The notes under the pieces are model-generated. The model did not search any database. It saw nothing but the letters and a program-made list of their open reading frames with translations, and was not told the origin of the DNA. This document shows positions 11,123-22,532 of a DNA stretch of 64,000 nt, one piece after another. The translations under genes were made by a program, and so were the position numbers. The stretch is from Agapetus fuscipes (taxonomy: Eukaryota > Arthropoda > Insecta > Trichoptera > Glossosomatidae), in the NCBI GenBank assembly GCA_951799405.1, contig OX637346.1, positions 7,215,215 through 7,279,214 of the forward strand, written 5' to 3'. How positions within the stretch are numbered: the first letter of the stretch is position 1; each line of letters begins with the position of its first letter.

Positions 11123-11347
11123 AGTTCAGACTTGGATGGAGGGATGAAATGGTTAAAAGTGGTAAAGAAAATGATCAAGAAAGAGAAAAGAAAAGCTTAG
11201 CTTCTACAGGTCATAAACTGGAGGGTAGCGTCAGAAACCACGACTCTAGTTGGTGGGCTATACATTCAAAGTAGAAGAACTTAAGACTTGATTGACTATT
11301 TGGTTTAAGTAAAACATGCTTCATATAATTAAAAACCTGACAATAGA

Positions 11348-11590
11348 TTCCTTGACTTATAGGTTGGTATGACGCTGACCACCCATACTGTAAAATTTGA
11401 TTCAATTTGCCTATGTTTCAGAGAACGTTAGCCAGAGTTGTAGGGTTTATGTTCGTTTGAAGATTATATTTTACTTTGTAAGTAAACCGGCAGCATTTGG
11501 AAGCGCGAACTTACACGCGTCGTTTGCGGGCATGCATTAAATTTGAATTTTAAACATTAATAAATCATTGCAACTTAGAGTAGAGGTTTT
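11348..11590 (+). mobile_element. LINE-A tail copy
   Basis: Begins at CCTTGACTTATAGGTTGG. There is a small deletion in the CACCCCTG block. It ends at TTGCAACTTAGAGTAGAGG. Confidence 0.8.
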
Positions 11591-12410
11591 AGATACGCAA
11601 TCAGTTGAAAAAAAGTGGAAAAGAGTTAAATATATATTTTAAATTAATAGTTTTTCTTCTTTTTCGATGACTTCAAAGCTCATATCAAGCCTCATAATAC
11701 TGTGATTCAAAAGTTGGATGGATGTATGTACGTTTATCTTTGTGGAGTGATCGCCTCTTTTGGTCTACATAGAATCTAGATCCAACCTGACAAAAATATG
11801 TTACGACATTATACATTAAAATGTCTTAGAATGTGCGACTGTTTCAATATGGAACATTTGGAAGATATTAATTAATAATTAACTTATGTTTTTTTTAAGT
11901 CTTTGTTCCTGACATGAAAGATGGAACTTAATACGGCGAACATATGTTTGGACTAAAATCCTAAATTCCAATGAATAGATCGTTATTCAACAGAACATAT
12001 GAGTTCATCGTGTAATGAATACTGAATAAACTATTCTAGTAAAATATTAATGTGTTCTTAGACAAGAAACTTAAGTTGGGAATGAACTATATAATGTGAT
12101 ACTATGTTTTTGTAGGAAATATTTATTTGTTTCTAAGACAGTCAAATATTTTGTCTTTAAAAAATCAAAATTGACACTTTTTAATTTTTTTTCTTTCAGG
12201 GAAGAACTAGGTGCTGTAAACGTTTTGAACATTTTTTTGACCAAATTTTTGGCAGAGCAAATATATAAAAAATTTAACCCAACAAAGAGCGGATGGTCAA
12301 AAGCATATGATCTGAAAGGTCACAGGAAACCATCACCAATTATGTCAGGAAATTTCTGATTGTTATACAAAATACATGATGATAAACGATATTTGATTTT
12401 AAAAATGTAC
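11591..12410. other. No gene recognised
   Basis: AT-rich. The 87-codon frame at 12096-12359 has no recognisable domain. Confidence 0.4.
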
Positions 12411-12660
12411 CTTAACTTATAGGTTGGTACAGGGCTGACCACCCATACTGTTAAACATGCTTTACTTTGCCCATGTCACCTCTGTGTCAGAGAAGGTCAG
12501 CAAAAGTTGCAGGGTTGATTCGAGGTTTGGATTTTATTTGTAAGAACACATTCAACATTTGTAAGCGCAAACTTACACATGTTTGTTTGTGGGCATGCAT
12601 TTTGGGTTGAGCTTTGAATGTAAAATTATCTTTGCAACTTAGGTTATAGATTATCATTTT
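12411..12660 (+). mobile_element. LINE-A tail copy
   Basis: CTTATAGGTTGGTACAGGGCTG start. Ends TTGCAACTTAGGTTATAGATTAT (ATTATAG subfamily). Confidence 0.85.
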
Positions 12661-12681
12661 AAAAAAATGTGAAGAGAAATA

Positions 12682-12815
12682 TAATTTACCAATTTTTTTT
12701 GGCTGACCATTTGCCTTCATGTGAAAGCAGAAAACTGTGTGCATGCAATGACATCTATTGCACCAGGGTCGAAGTTATGGTCAAAGGGCCAGGCGTGATT
12801 CGAAACAGTGTTATT
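12682..12815 (-). mobile_element. SINE-D remnant
   Basis: Block for block the same as 18825-18940: TTCATGTGAAAGCAGAA, TGTGCATGCAA, CACCAGGGTCGAAGTTAT, then a decayed box B complement (GTGATTCGAAACAG). Confidence 0.65.
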
Positions 12816-12861
12816 GTCATCACAGTTCTCATCAAGATCATCATCATCATCATACTTCACG

Positions 12862-12894
12862 CTGAAGAAGCCCATCGTAGAAATGGGCGAAACG
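12862..12894 (+). ncRNA. Hammerhead-ribozyme-like core
   Basis: CTGAAGA at 12862-12868 fits the CUGANGA box. A 6-bp stem follows (GCCCAT 12870-12875 with ATGGGC 12883-12888), then GAAAC (12889-12893). These are the two conserved boxes and stem II of a hammerhead. Penelope-like elements are known to carry such motifs. I could not define stems I and III or the cleavage site, so activity is unproven. Confidence 0.5.
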
Positions 12895-13587
12895 TCCGGA
12901 AGCTTCAGATCCCACAGACCACGGCAACAGATCCCAGAAAACATCACTCCAGCATCATCAGCCAGCCGTGTAACCCTAAAACTCTTATTCAGTGTTATTG
13001 TGTTCCAATTTCGCTAGTCAAGAATAGCCACTTGACTCCTCGGCCATAACATCGACAAGCAATTTTTTTAAAAAAAAGGAGAATAAGATTTCAAGCGCTG
13101 GACAGTCACCAAGCAAACTTCAACGATTTGTTACAGAGCACCATTATCTAAAAGCGATGCTGAGCAAATAGGAAAAATGGTCAGAATCTTGTGATTTCTG
13201 TGAGCAGCCGTGGCGGCGAGTGATGAATCTTCGTCTCTGCAGGTACTAGACGACCACTATAAACAATGGCGACTTGTCCCCGAGAACAAATAACCTGTCT
13301 TCGGCTACAATCTGCAATCATTAATTTTATTTTGCTTCTTCCACGGCCGGCGACAGGCTGCGGTCTCCCCCCCATCCCTCTACGCCACTGATGTCTACTT
13401 CTTATTAGTTTCCGACTCCTACTTTTACATAGCGTGGCAACCTCAGTTATCGTATTCGGAAATGAAATCGTTTGAGCTATGAAAATAATCATCCTTGATT
13501 AAAAAAATGAACTGAGATTGAAATTCTTTTTTTTTGGTGCCACTTTTAGCGAAGATCAGCCATCATCACGGTTATTTTCACCATGAG
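12895..13587. other. No gene recognised
   Basis: A GC-richer patch at 13190-13400 gives a 103-codon minus frame (13181-13492) without a recognisable domain. Confidence 0.35.
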
Positions 13588-13856
13588 TGCTAAATCTAAA
13601 AATCTAAATCTAAGTTGCAAAGATATACATTATTTAAGATTAATATTAAACGCATTCTCACGAGGAGACATGTATAAGTTCACGCTAACACATGCCGCAT
13701 GTGGATCTACAACATAAAAACCAAATCTCAAATGGACATACACCCTGCAACTCTTGCCGACCTTCCCTGAAACAGGTGAAATTGACAAAGTGAACCATTT
13801 TTACAGCATGGGTGGTCAGCCGCATACCAATCTATAAGTCAAGGAATACAAACTGC
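13588..13856 (-). mobile_element. LINE-A tail copy
   Basis: Microsatellite TCTAAAAATCTAAATCTAAG at the left, then the complete tail to the AAGTCAAGGAATA end. Confidence 0.85.
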
Positions 13857-14280
13857 GGCTTGAGATAAGGATTAGTGTTTTTATTAAACCACTGTCGCAG
13901 ATTTTCAGCCACATAACTCAACTGTCCTTTTTTTCGTTTTTGTCAATCGACGGGTATAATATAATATTATTTTCTGTATACGCAGGATATTTCACTGCCC
14001 CGCCTGTATTTCAAGCGCATCTTTTATTGCTTGCTATCTACCGAAATGATCGCTAGATAAATCGAGAATGAGTTTCAGAGTCAGTCAGTTCTCCAGCATG
14101 TGAAAAACGTCTTGGACTACACGCCATGAATCTGCACAAATAGCGTAACTTCTTGTCATGTTGCCTTCTAAGGGAAACCATGTGGAATCTATTTAATTTT
14201 ACACGATATAGTGCCGGCCTTATGCTTACCTGTTGAAGTGGCGTAAACTAGGTTTCGAATATTTTTTTACAATTACAGGT
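13857..14280. other. No gene recognised
   Basis: Mixed-composition spacer between two opposed LINE-A tails. No coding signal. Confidence 0.45.
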
Positions 14281-14548
14281 TGTTCCTTGACTTATAGGTT
14301 GGTATGCGGCTGACCACCCATGCTGTAAAAATGGTTCACTTTGCCAATGTCACCCGTGTTACAGGAAAGGTCGGCAAAGGTTGCAGGGTGTATGTCCATG
14401 TGAGATTCGGGTTTTTATATTGTAGGACCACATACGGCATGTTTAAGCGCGAACTTGTGCATGTATGTTTGTGAAAGTGCATATAATGTGAATCTTTAAT
14501 TTTACATATATTTTGCAACTTAGATTAGATTAGAGTAGAGGCAGGCCT
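14281..14548 (+). mobile_element. LINE-A tail copy
   Basis: Complete tail from TTCCTTGACTTATAGGTTGG to GCAACTTAGATTAGATTAG. Confidence 0.88.
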
Positions 14549-14971
14549 ATGGCTAACCAACCAGTTTTAGATAAATTTCATGGTTCCAACTTTTGAAGAC
14601 CAAAAGCTTCTTAAGAATTCTTAAAACCGGGAGGGAAATTTATCAAATAACCCTGCTTAAGCGGTGCTCTTTATTTTGGACTTAAAATGAATTAATTTAG
14701 CGAATATAGAAGCATACGAATGTTGAGGTTTCTCTGTTTATTTCAAGTTTTTCCCCACAAAAAGAGTAAATGGCTGCGTTTGCAATTACAAAGTAATTTC
14801 CCGGCCTGTCTGCAGCCAACATCCAACATCCACCAACATACAACATATAGCATCCTTCTTCACTTCTGTTTGAGGCCAAAACTTCCTATTTCAAATTCAC
14901 ACATTCTGGTAGATCTGTTTCCTGTAGACTGGATGCAAATATTGAAAAGTGTTTCCCTTTTTTTTTAATTC
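14549..14971. other. No gene recognised
   Basis: AT-rich with opposed 60-80-codon open frames at 14697-14968. Neither looks like a protein family. Confidence 0.4.
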
Positions 14972-15060
14972 TACCCTGAAACAAAGATGGCAGTGGCAAA
15001 GTGAACCATTTTTTACGGTATGGATAGTCAGCCTCATACCAATCTATAAATTAAGGAATA
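14972..15060 (-). mobile_element. LINE-A tail fragment
   Basis: Only the upstream part of the tail is present (CCTGAAAC block to ATTAAGGAATA). The 3' microsatellite side is missing. Confidence 0.7.
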
Positions 15061-16106
15061 ATCCTACTAAGTAAATAATACATTTTAGATATATCCTTTT
15101 TCCTTGAGGAAAATTATTATTATTAAAATTATATCACTATGGCAGAAAGTTAAAATTATTTTCATCTGGAATATCAGAGCAAATGAAATGGAAACCATTG
15201 CGCTAATTGGAGATCCACTATTAAAAACCAATTACAGAATCAGATTCCGAAAGCGATTTTACAAAGCTCGCAAGCATTTACCAGGATCATAAAAATTTAA
15301 TCCCACATCAGCATTACAAATTTGTATTTTTCAAAAATTTGCTTAGAAAAAATTGTTTACAAAAAAACGGAAAGCTATACATTTTTTCGGTTAACTAATT
15401 ATGATGAAGATGAGGTTCTCCAAAAATTCGACTCAATAAATAACAACAAAAGTGGAATAAAACAAAGTTGAAATTTTTTATTGATAAAAAATGATAACAC
15501 TTTTTAAAAATGTCTTTCACAACTTTTCACAAAAAAATAATAAACGACAACTTATAATTTTGTATTTTCTAATAATGTCTCTTGTTACTCTTCCCGTGCT
15601 ATATATTTTGTTCTCATTAATGGATTCGTGACATTTTTAAAACCCTTCAACTTAATTTACGTGTTTTCTTCTAATGATAGTTTTACAATAATCTAAATAC
15701 AAATGTACGTTACATTTTCTGTTTATTATACGCAATATTTTCCTTTTTTTACCAATACAAGATGAAAGAAAATCATCTCTTAGATTCAGAATAAAAAAAA
15801 TATCAGACTTATTTCCCAATATTCTATGTACCCTATACGAGATAATCAGATAAGAACTACCACGCGGGGTAAAAAAATACAGAAATGAGATGAACCTTAA
15901 AAAATAAAGGTTGCTTTAGGGGTGGGGCAGGCCTAGTAAAGAAGCCTACTTTACTCTCCTTACCGGGCTTCAGTCTGAGGAGAGTCAAGTTTCAGGCTGT
16001 AGGTGGAAATATTGGCAAGAATTTACGTTAAACCAAATACTTTTAAAAATTATTTCCATTAAAACAAAAATCTTGATAATTTCATTTTTTCAATTTCATT
16101 TCATTT
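15061..16106. other. No gene recognised
   Basis: AT-rich to about 15890. A GC-richer block at 15905-16010 contains the inverted pair CTCTCCTTACC / GAGGAGAG and is otherwise unassigned. Confidence 0.4.
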
Positions 16107-16556
16107 GTCAACGACGTTACCATGTTGAAAGCACCGGTTCCCATAGATCACCGAAGTTAAGCAGCATTGGGCGTGGACAGTACTTGGATGGGTAACTGCT
16201 CAGGTACACCGCGCGTCGTTGGCATCTTGGACCGGTCCGTAGTCCGTAATGGCAACACTTCGGACTCGTAAATGGAAGGTTGTGGATTCGGATCCCGGCG
16301 GAGCACAAAAATATACCATTTATATTTCGAATGTGCTCTTCGCTGGGTTGAAAAATTCCAAATCTTTACCAATGACCGGTCACCAAAGGTCCATCTAGCC
16401 TTACAGAAACTGGGTCTTGCTTGAGTATTGGCGCTTTGTAGCGACGACCAAGCTCGTACACCTCTGCGGCACTATAACAGGTGTCATAGACCCCTAGAGT
16501 CTTTAGAATCTAGGGAGTCTCCCGCACAGGATTTCTTAAAAAAAAAAAAAAAAAGG
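16107..16556 (+). mobile_element. Tripartite SINE: 5S rRNA + tRNA + LINE-C tail
   Basis: Segment 16107-16223 aligns end to end with an insect-type 5S rRNA: GTCAACGAC start, GATCACCGAAGTTAAGCAGC, AGTACTTGGATGGGTAAC, CGTCGTTGGC end. It keeps the 5S internal promoter region in recognisable form. 16230-16305 is the SINE-C tRNA-like head (box B region GGATTCGGATCCCGG). 16306-16455 is the SINE-C body (TCTTCGCTGGGTTG..ACCGGTCACCAAAGG..CTGGGTCTTGC). 16459-16538 matches the 3' end of LINE-C at 45188-45266, followed by about 17 A. Segments shared with SINE-C and LINE-C are seen directly; the 5S match rests on my knowledge of the 5S consensus. SINEs with joined 5S and tRNA heads are known in vertebrates (AmnSINE1 type). 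Confidence 0.88.
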
Positions 16557-16699
16557 GTTTATTTTAAAGGATGAATTCTTGAAATGAGACATATTTTATT
16601 TTTGGACTTTTTTTTATATTTTCTTATATTTTATTCATTAATTTAATTTTAAGTATTTGACCATACCTTACTGACTAATTTTATTAAAAATTCTGCAAT

Positions 16700-16890
16700 A
16701 TTTTCCTACCTGATGATGACTGAATAGTCGAAAACTTTCGTAGTAGAATTTAAAATTTAATTTGTAAATATATTATATTTGTGAAATAAAAACAGTGTTT
16801 AAATAGAAGTAAAAAGTGTTGTTTATTGAATAACCAACTAAAAAACATGAATTTTCACAGTGTTAATACACAAACCATAAAAAATATAAT
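16700..16890 (+). mobile_element. Penelope-type end with hammerhead-like core
   Basis: CTGATGA at 16710-16716, a 4-bp stem (GACT 16718-16721, AGTC 16726-16729), then GAAA at 16730-16733. Downstream is AATTTTCACAGTGTTAATACA (about 16851-16871), the terminal block also found at 3166 and 53215. Confidence 0.5.
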
Positions 16891-16979
16891 AATCATCTTC
16901 CTTCAAAATTTCAAATTACCGAAATAAAACAATAACTCAGAATTAGACTACGACTGAATCTAAAAAAAGCTGCTACTCT

Positions 16980-17280
16980 TTTGGTTATATGCAGTAGTCA
17001 GTACAACAAGTTTCGCCTCAGTTTTCCATCACGCCCCAGCCCAGCCCGAGAGAAACCCAGGGTGGGAAGTTCAGGGTGGCTTATAGTAATTGGTGAGAGA
17101 GCGGCCGCTAAGCCCTTTAGGAGGATAAGCGGGAGCCCCGTGCACACCAGTGGAGGCTATGCCGAACACACTTCGCACAATATTGAAGTCTGTGCGAACA
17201 CACCTCGTAAACTCATGAAGTCTGTGCGAACACACCTCGTAAACTCCTGAAGTCTGTGCGAACAACATAGTGTTACGTGT
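16980..17280 (+). repeat. Minisatellite, left part
   Basis: From about 17155 onwards the unit GAAGTCTGTGCGAACACACCT repeats with CGTAAACTC linkers. 16980-17150 is GC-richer single-copy sequence leading into it. The repeat resumes at 17735 after a 450-bp interruption. Confidence 0.7.
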
Positions 17281-17507
17281 GTGATGTCCGTGTGTCTTTA
17301 CTTATTTGTGTGAGTGTGTCTTTAGATGTATGTAGGTATTTGGATGGTTGTACTGGTGTTCACCCGAAGCTTCTAAGTAAAAAAATCTAGCATGGTCTGG
17401 CGTATGCTAGAGTAACCTTTGGACACCTATAAATAGAGGTCGCGATAGGATATGTATGAGAATAGTTTGTGGGAACAACGCACCTTACTGGAGTATTTAC
17501 GAAGAAC
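17281..17507. other. Insert between minisatellite and LINE-A tail
   Basis: GT-rich stretch, then a TATA-like CTATAAATAGAGG at about 17427. No coding frame. Confidence 0.3.
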
Positions 17508-17725
17508 ACATGTTCACTTTGCCAATGTCACCCCTGCTTCAGGGAAGGTCGGCAAGAGTTGCAGGGCTTATGTCCATTTGAGAGTTGGATTTTTTATATT
17601 GTAGGTCCACATGCGGCATGTGTAAGCGCGAAATTATGCATGTCTGCTTGTGGGAATGCATTTAATATGAATCTCAAATGATACATATCTTTGCAGCTTA
17701 GATTTAGATTTAGATTTAGACATGC
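17508..17725 (+). mobile_element. LINE-A tail inside the minisatellite
   Basis: 5'-truncated at TTCACTTTGCCAATGTC and ends in three TTAGAT-like units. ACATG flanks both sides, a possible short target duplication. Confidence 0.85.
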
Positions 17726-17734
17726 TAACCAAGA

Positions 17735-18430
17735 GTTGTCTCTCGCACCACTGAAGTCTGTTTTCATCCCGACCTGACACATCTCTGAAATCTATTTGAA
17801 TCTACACAAACAACGTAGGATAAGCGCGATCAGTCTCGGATCCGACTGAAATCTGCACTACCACAGTTAATGTACCTCTCAAATCTATGCAAATATGCCT
17901 CTCAAACTGGCAAAGTCCATACAAGCATCATAGGATAAACTCAAGAAGTCTTGTGGGTCACTGAGATCTGTGCGGATACACTTAACACACGTCTGAAATC
18001 TAGGTAAATAAGCCATTCAAGTCTGTGCAAACAACAAATGATGAGCAGGAATAGTCTTTCACACCACTAAAGATCGTGCAAAAAAATCTAAAATACCGTA
18101 GAAATATATGCAAATAATTATGCCTCTCAGGATACAGGTCAAAGTCTGTGCGAACATCTCAGGCTAAGAGCGATCAGTCTGTGCGAACACACCTCGCGCT
18201 CTATTGAAGTATGTGCGAACATCCCAGGCTAAGAGCGATCAGTCTGTGCGAACACACCTCGCGATCTACTGAAGTATGTGCGAACATCTCACGCTAAGAG
18301 CGATCAGTCTGTGCGAACACACCTCGCGCTCTACTAAAATCTGTGCGAACATCCCAGGCTAAGAGCGATCAGTCTGTGCGAGCACACCTCGCGCTCTACT
18401 GAAGTCTGTGCGAACAACACATCTCACAGA
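17735..18430 (+). repeat. Minisatellite, degenerate then homogenised
   Basis: 17735-18120 holds diverged units built on 'tgaaatctgtgcaaa'. 18140-18420 switches to nearly identical ~65-bp dimers that alternate CATCYCAGGCTAAGAGCGAT and ACACACCTCGCGCTCTA linkers after each GTCTGTGCGAA core. The gradient suggests recent local expansion by unequal exchange. Confidence 0.85.
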
Positions 18431-18779
18431 TTGCGAGTGGATTACGTGATCCGTGTAGCTCTATATGCCTGATGAATAGAGGATCGCTGAGACTCTGCTA
18501 ACAGGATTTGGATACACTCTGATACATAGGACCTGCCTAATAATTCGTATCGGTAAATGAAACGATAAAGGTTAAATACTTATTTACGAATAGAATGTCT
18601 TCATAACATCACAATTCATAATTAAAAGCAAGATTTCATCCCTTACTAGCAGCCTCCTTCAGATGATGGAGGTGTTTTTCTATGGATTGTTTGCCATGCT
18701 CCCAGATTTCACAGTTTCTACTCAGAGTTGTCTGATTTCTAAAAGAATCACATCCAAAATCACCATTTTTTTCAACCTA
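18431..18779. other. No gene recognised
   Basis: Single-copy flank of the minisatellite. No coding frame. Confidence 0.4.
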
Positions 18780-19018
18780 TTTTTTTTTTTTAAATAGATT
18801 TGTGGAAAGGAATGCAATCCACCAACCTATTTTGCCTGGCCAGTTGTCTTCATGCGAAAGCAGAAGCTTGTGTGCATGCAACGGCATCTGTTGAACCAGG
18901 GTCGAAGTTATCGTCGCGGGATTCGAACCAGCGTTATCCGGTTCCAAATAACCTGTCTTGATCCCCGCGGCTATACCACCGACTAATATACCACCTATGT
19001 TACCAGACTTAAAGCTTG
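18780..19018 (-). mobile_element. SINE-D, near-complete copy
   Basis: On the minus strand: a tRNA-like head with box A-like TAGTCGGTGGTATAGCC and box B GGTTCGAATCCCGCG, a body with CCCTGGTTCAACAGATG, and a poly-A tail seen as the T run at 18779-18791. Confidence 0.7.
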
Positions 19019-19240
19019 GTATGATTTTGACCACTCATACTGCAAAAAATGGTTCTATTTTAAAATGTCACCCCTGTTTCTAAAGTTGCAAGGCTAATGT
19101 TTATTAGAGATTTATAGGGTCAATTTGTAAATATACATATAAGATGAGTTAGCAATTACAAGCGTCTGCTTACGTGCATGCATTTAATATTAATTCTAAA
19201 TGTTACATATTATATTTGCAGCTAAGATTATTCATTATGA
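19019..19240 (+). mobile_element. LINE-A tail, diverged
   Basis: Recognisable GGTATGATTTTGACCACTCA, TGTCACCCCTGTTTC and GCAGCTAAGATTAT blocks, with deletions. Confidence 0.65.
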
Positions 19241-20029
19241 TAGTTGAATTGAACCGCTGGACTATAAATCTGTACTAACGTAATTGAGTTAGTCATATTT
19301 ACGCTTTTCCGGTATACCTACATTTGTAACATTTGATTGAAGCACTATTTGTGTTTGGTGCGTGATTTTTCGACTTACACTCTACACTTGTTTACCGCAT
19401 TAGAAAAGTATCCTCGAGTTTAATTCCAAGGAACCTCCGAGGTAAATCCCATTACGTCGCAACAGAGAAGCAAACACTCGTTTTTCTGTACATCTGAACA
19501 AATATCCATTAACCGCGGCGGAGGAGAGACTCTTGGGGGAGACCTGAGAGTCTGGGTGTACTTTTGTAGAGGCAGCATATCAAATCTTCATCACTCATCG
19601 TTATCTTAAGACTGAGAGGATCTTTATTATTATTTTTTTGTGTTCGAGTAGATTTAAAAATGAAAGACGTTGACGAATCAGTTGACTTTTTTCATTGAAG
19701 CCGTTTTGTGATATTGTCACTTCAAAAGCGCCCCAAAAGGTTTGATGAACAGATCGATCTTGGGGTGTCTTTCGAAGTGACTGCTGTAGTAGGAAGCGCA
19801 TTTTTATGACATTACACCGAGTCAATAACTTCGGGTTATTGCTGTTTTCTCTAGTGGACGAACAGGTAAATCTAGAATCACTGCTGGGTCGGGTCACTGC
19901 CACTGGGAAGGCCTTCCACCACAAAAATTATAGCATTGCATGAGAGTTCTGTGATACCCGGATGGAAATGTATGTATAAACAAAACGGGTATGAAGCTGG
20001 GTTTTCACAATGTCGAAAATTTTCAAGGC
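19241..20029. other. No gene recognised
   Basis: Less repetitive than average. A 107-codon minus frame at 19601-19924 has no recognisable motif. Confidence 0.35.
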
Positions 20030-20200
20030 ACATGTCGATTCTTATCAATGGCAATAGTTAATATAAAGTAAATTACAAAAATTTAAATTAAAAAAATCAT
20101 TTTCACTGCATGAATACACAAACCCTCGAAAGTTTAAATTACAAAATATGCCTGTTGCGATCGATGAAGAAAATTCGATGAAAAAAAAAAAATTACCTTC
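20030..20200 (+). mobile_element. Penelope-type terminal block
   Basis: TTTTCACTGCATGAATACAC at about 20100 repeats the terminal block seen at 3166 and 16851. No core is preserved here. Confidence 0.4.
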
Positions 20201-20485
20201 AATTATACCTTTTATTTTTTCTCGGTAAATTGGATCAACTTTTTTAAGCTTTTTGCTAATATTTTTTCCTTATGTGAATATTCTTCTTAAGTTACAAGAA
20301 GATTGGCTTAAAGCAATGTTAATCCATCTTTTTTTCATTTTTTTCCCAATCAAGAAAATTCTTTAAATTGAGCTCCTTATTTATTTGCTCGTGTGATTGT
20401 TTCCCGTTTCTTTTCACAAATTTTCACAATGAAAGATAAAATATTATTTAGATTTTGGGCAGTAACTTTGTGAAAGCACATTTTA

Positions 20486-20742
20486 ATTAATTAAAATACT
20501 TTTTTAACTTTGTTACCTACAATTCACTTGAGTTTTATTTTTTAAAAAACACAACCAGTTTCGGGAGAAGCAGTACCTGCCATCTTCAGGTGTAAATATC
20601 AACTAACATAAAATACAAAATTACCAATATTTACACGATATTTACACCTGAAGATGGGAGGTACTGCTTCTCCCGAAACTGGTTGTGTTTTTTAAAAAAT
20701 AAAAAGTGAATTGTAACAAAGTTAAAAAAGTATTTTAATTAA
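20486..20742. repeat. Long inverted repeat with ribozyme-like cores
   Basis: Arms 20486-20600 and 20633-20742 are near-identical inverted copies of about 110 bp. In the right arm CTGAAGA (20648-20654), stem GGGAG/CTCCC (20656-20660 with 20670-20674) and GAAAC (20675-20679) form a hammerhead-like core. The left arm holds the same core inverted, with one stem base changed (GGCAG). Confidence 0.8.
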
Positions 20743-22532
20743 AGATAAAATATTTTATGTTTAAAAACCTCTTATTTGCTATTCGGTAATCCCTTTCTCT
20801 ATACGTATACCGATAAGTTTATTTATTATTCTTCAGTTTGTTTTGACATCCTCTGCAAATACACCCAAACTTGAACAATAATACCCGAAACAAATTGCCC
20901 AAGAGATAACAATAATTGTATGCAAACTTTGATCCCAGATAAAATCCTTTCCCATGCAAGTATCGTGTTCCTCTGCTCGGGAAGGGAATCCGACTGATTG
21001 GCCATTAGAAGACGAGTCCATTTCACGGGTGACGTAGCGAGCCATCCAATAATTGATACTTGAAACCCAAACAACGGGACGAACCGTATCTGGAATGCAT
21101 AACGCTGAAATATATGGGGGAGACCGAATACTGGCCAATTATGTTCAGCACATAATAATATAATGGATGAATATTGCTTTAATGCTTGGAAAAAAATATA
21201 TAGAAAAACATTGTTTGATTCTACTAATGATGTAACTACTGATGTAACATCAGCAGAATTAAACAATGTTTTAGTTATATTTAAAGTTTTCAATATGGAA
21301 GTTTCTGAAAATGGACTTCTTTCGTAACAATTCATGAAAAGTTCAAAATTAATCAAACTCACACAATCATTAACATTCTAGAAGAAACTCTTTAATGAGA
21401 GTTTAAACAGACTCTTAATTAATTTGAAATTAATTTATGTCAGCAGAGTTAAGACTTACACTCTCAATTAAAGCCATGACATCGGTACGGGACACGCATG
21501 CATAGCGATGCATAATAAATATCATATCGTCTTCCTCGGTACATGAAGCTTAAAACTCTCTAACAGGATGGGACCATCAATTAAGCCGTTAATAATCTTG
21601 ATGGGATCTATCAAGTTTTTGAGCCTGCAAGAGCTAGATGCCTCTTCCGATTCTACCAATCCTTGTAATAATACATGCATTGTAAATTGTAATAAAATAA
21701 ACTTGGAATCGCCCTCTGATAGTGAAATGAGCTTATTACAGAATTTGAAGTAATAGGAGCGCAGGGTGGTGCAGGGGTCTTCCCAGCCCGAGGGCAGGAC
21801 GGTCATTACGGATTACGTCTTCGGATCAAACAAGCACAATAAACGCAAATTCGGGACAAGGCGAGCGAATGTCTTTGTAGCTAAGGTAACAACCTCCTCC
21901 CCTGTGCGATGGGACATTTGCCTAATACGAGGGGGGGCAGCTTTTCGACCAATCTACCAAATTTGTATGGAGTAATCTTTTGTAGGTAGCAGGAGAATAT
22001 GAATTTAATGGGTAAGTCGATAATTTTACACAATGGTGCGGGGTTATTAGATTTGCTGCTTTGAGCTCCTGATATCATAGCTTGGAATGCCTTGTAGTTG
22101 TCTATCAAATTTTGATTACATAAATGCATATACCTACTCGTATATTTATAAGATGCGTACTTCATCTTTACTAGTAAGAATATGATCATGGTGATTTAAA
22201 TAAATCTTCTTTTTCGTTTTATTCCTAATAACAGAGGTTGTTATTTGTGATTCTTGTGGAAGGAATCATTCTTGTTCACTTCTTTGATTGCGCTGATAAC
22301 TTCGCTCCAATTAATGAGGTGCTTGCTACTGTCTTCACTTGATAGGTCCATTGTGTAAGGATTTTTTTTTATGTCTCTTTCACTGCAGTTCTCCTATGAC
22401 AACCAGGCTATAATAATTACCACGGTCCATGAGCCACGTCTCCATCGAAATAAAGACTCCATCCGTTTACAGGATTGGCCAAAATCAAGCCACCCACAGT
22501 TTTCTTTCCTATATTTCCTTAAATATTCATTC
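20743..22532. other. Unassigned region with a 178-codon open frame
   Basis: The longest frame is 20826-21362 on the minus strand. It has no motif I recognise and overlaps another minus frame (20833-21138), so chance is likely. 21870-21960 is GC-richer. The rest is AT-rich spacer. Confidence 0.3.

Noticed and set aside
12669..13049. 126-codon open frame
   Set aside because: Runs through SINE-D remnant, an ATC simple repeat and the hammerhead-like core, so it is not a gene.
16107..16223. Functional 5S rRNA gene
   Set aside because: Many changes against the 5S consensus, and it is fused to a tRNA-like head and LINE tail; it is a SINE module.
18140..18420. CRISPR-like array
   Set aside because: Regular repeats, but the 'spacers' themselves alternate between two near-identical sequences and the context is eukaryotic; it is a minisatellite.
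20826..21362. 178-codon open frame on the minus strand
   Set aside because: No motif or family resemblance, and another frame on the same strand overlaps it. In AT-rich DNA a frame this long can be chance; reported only as unassigned.
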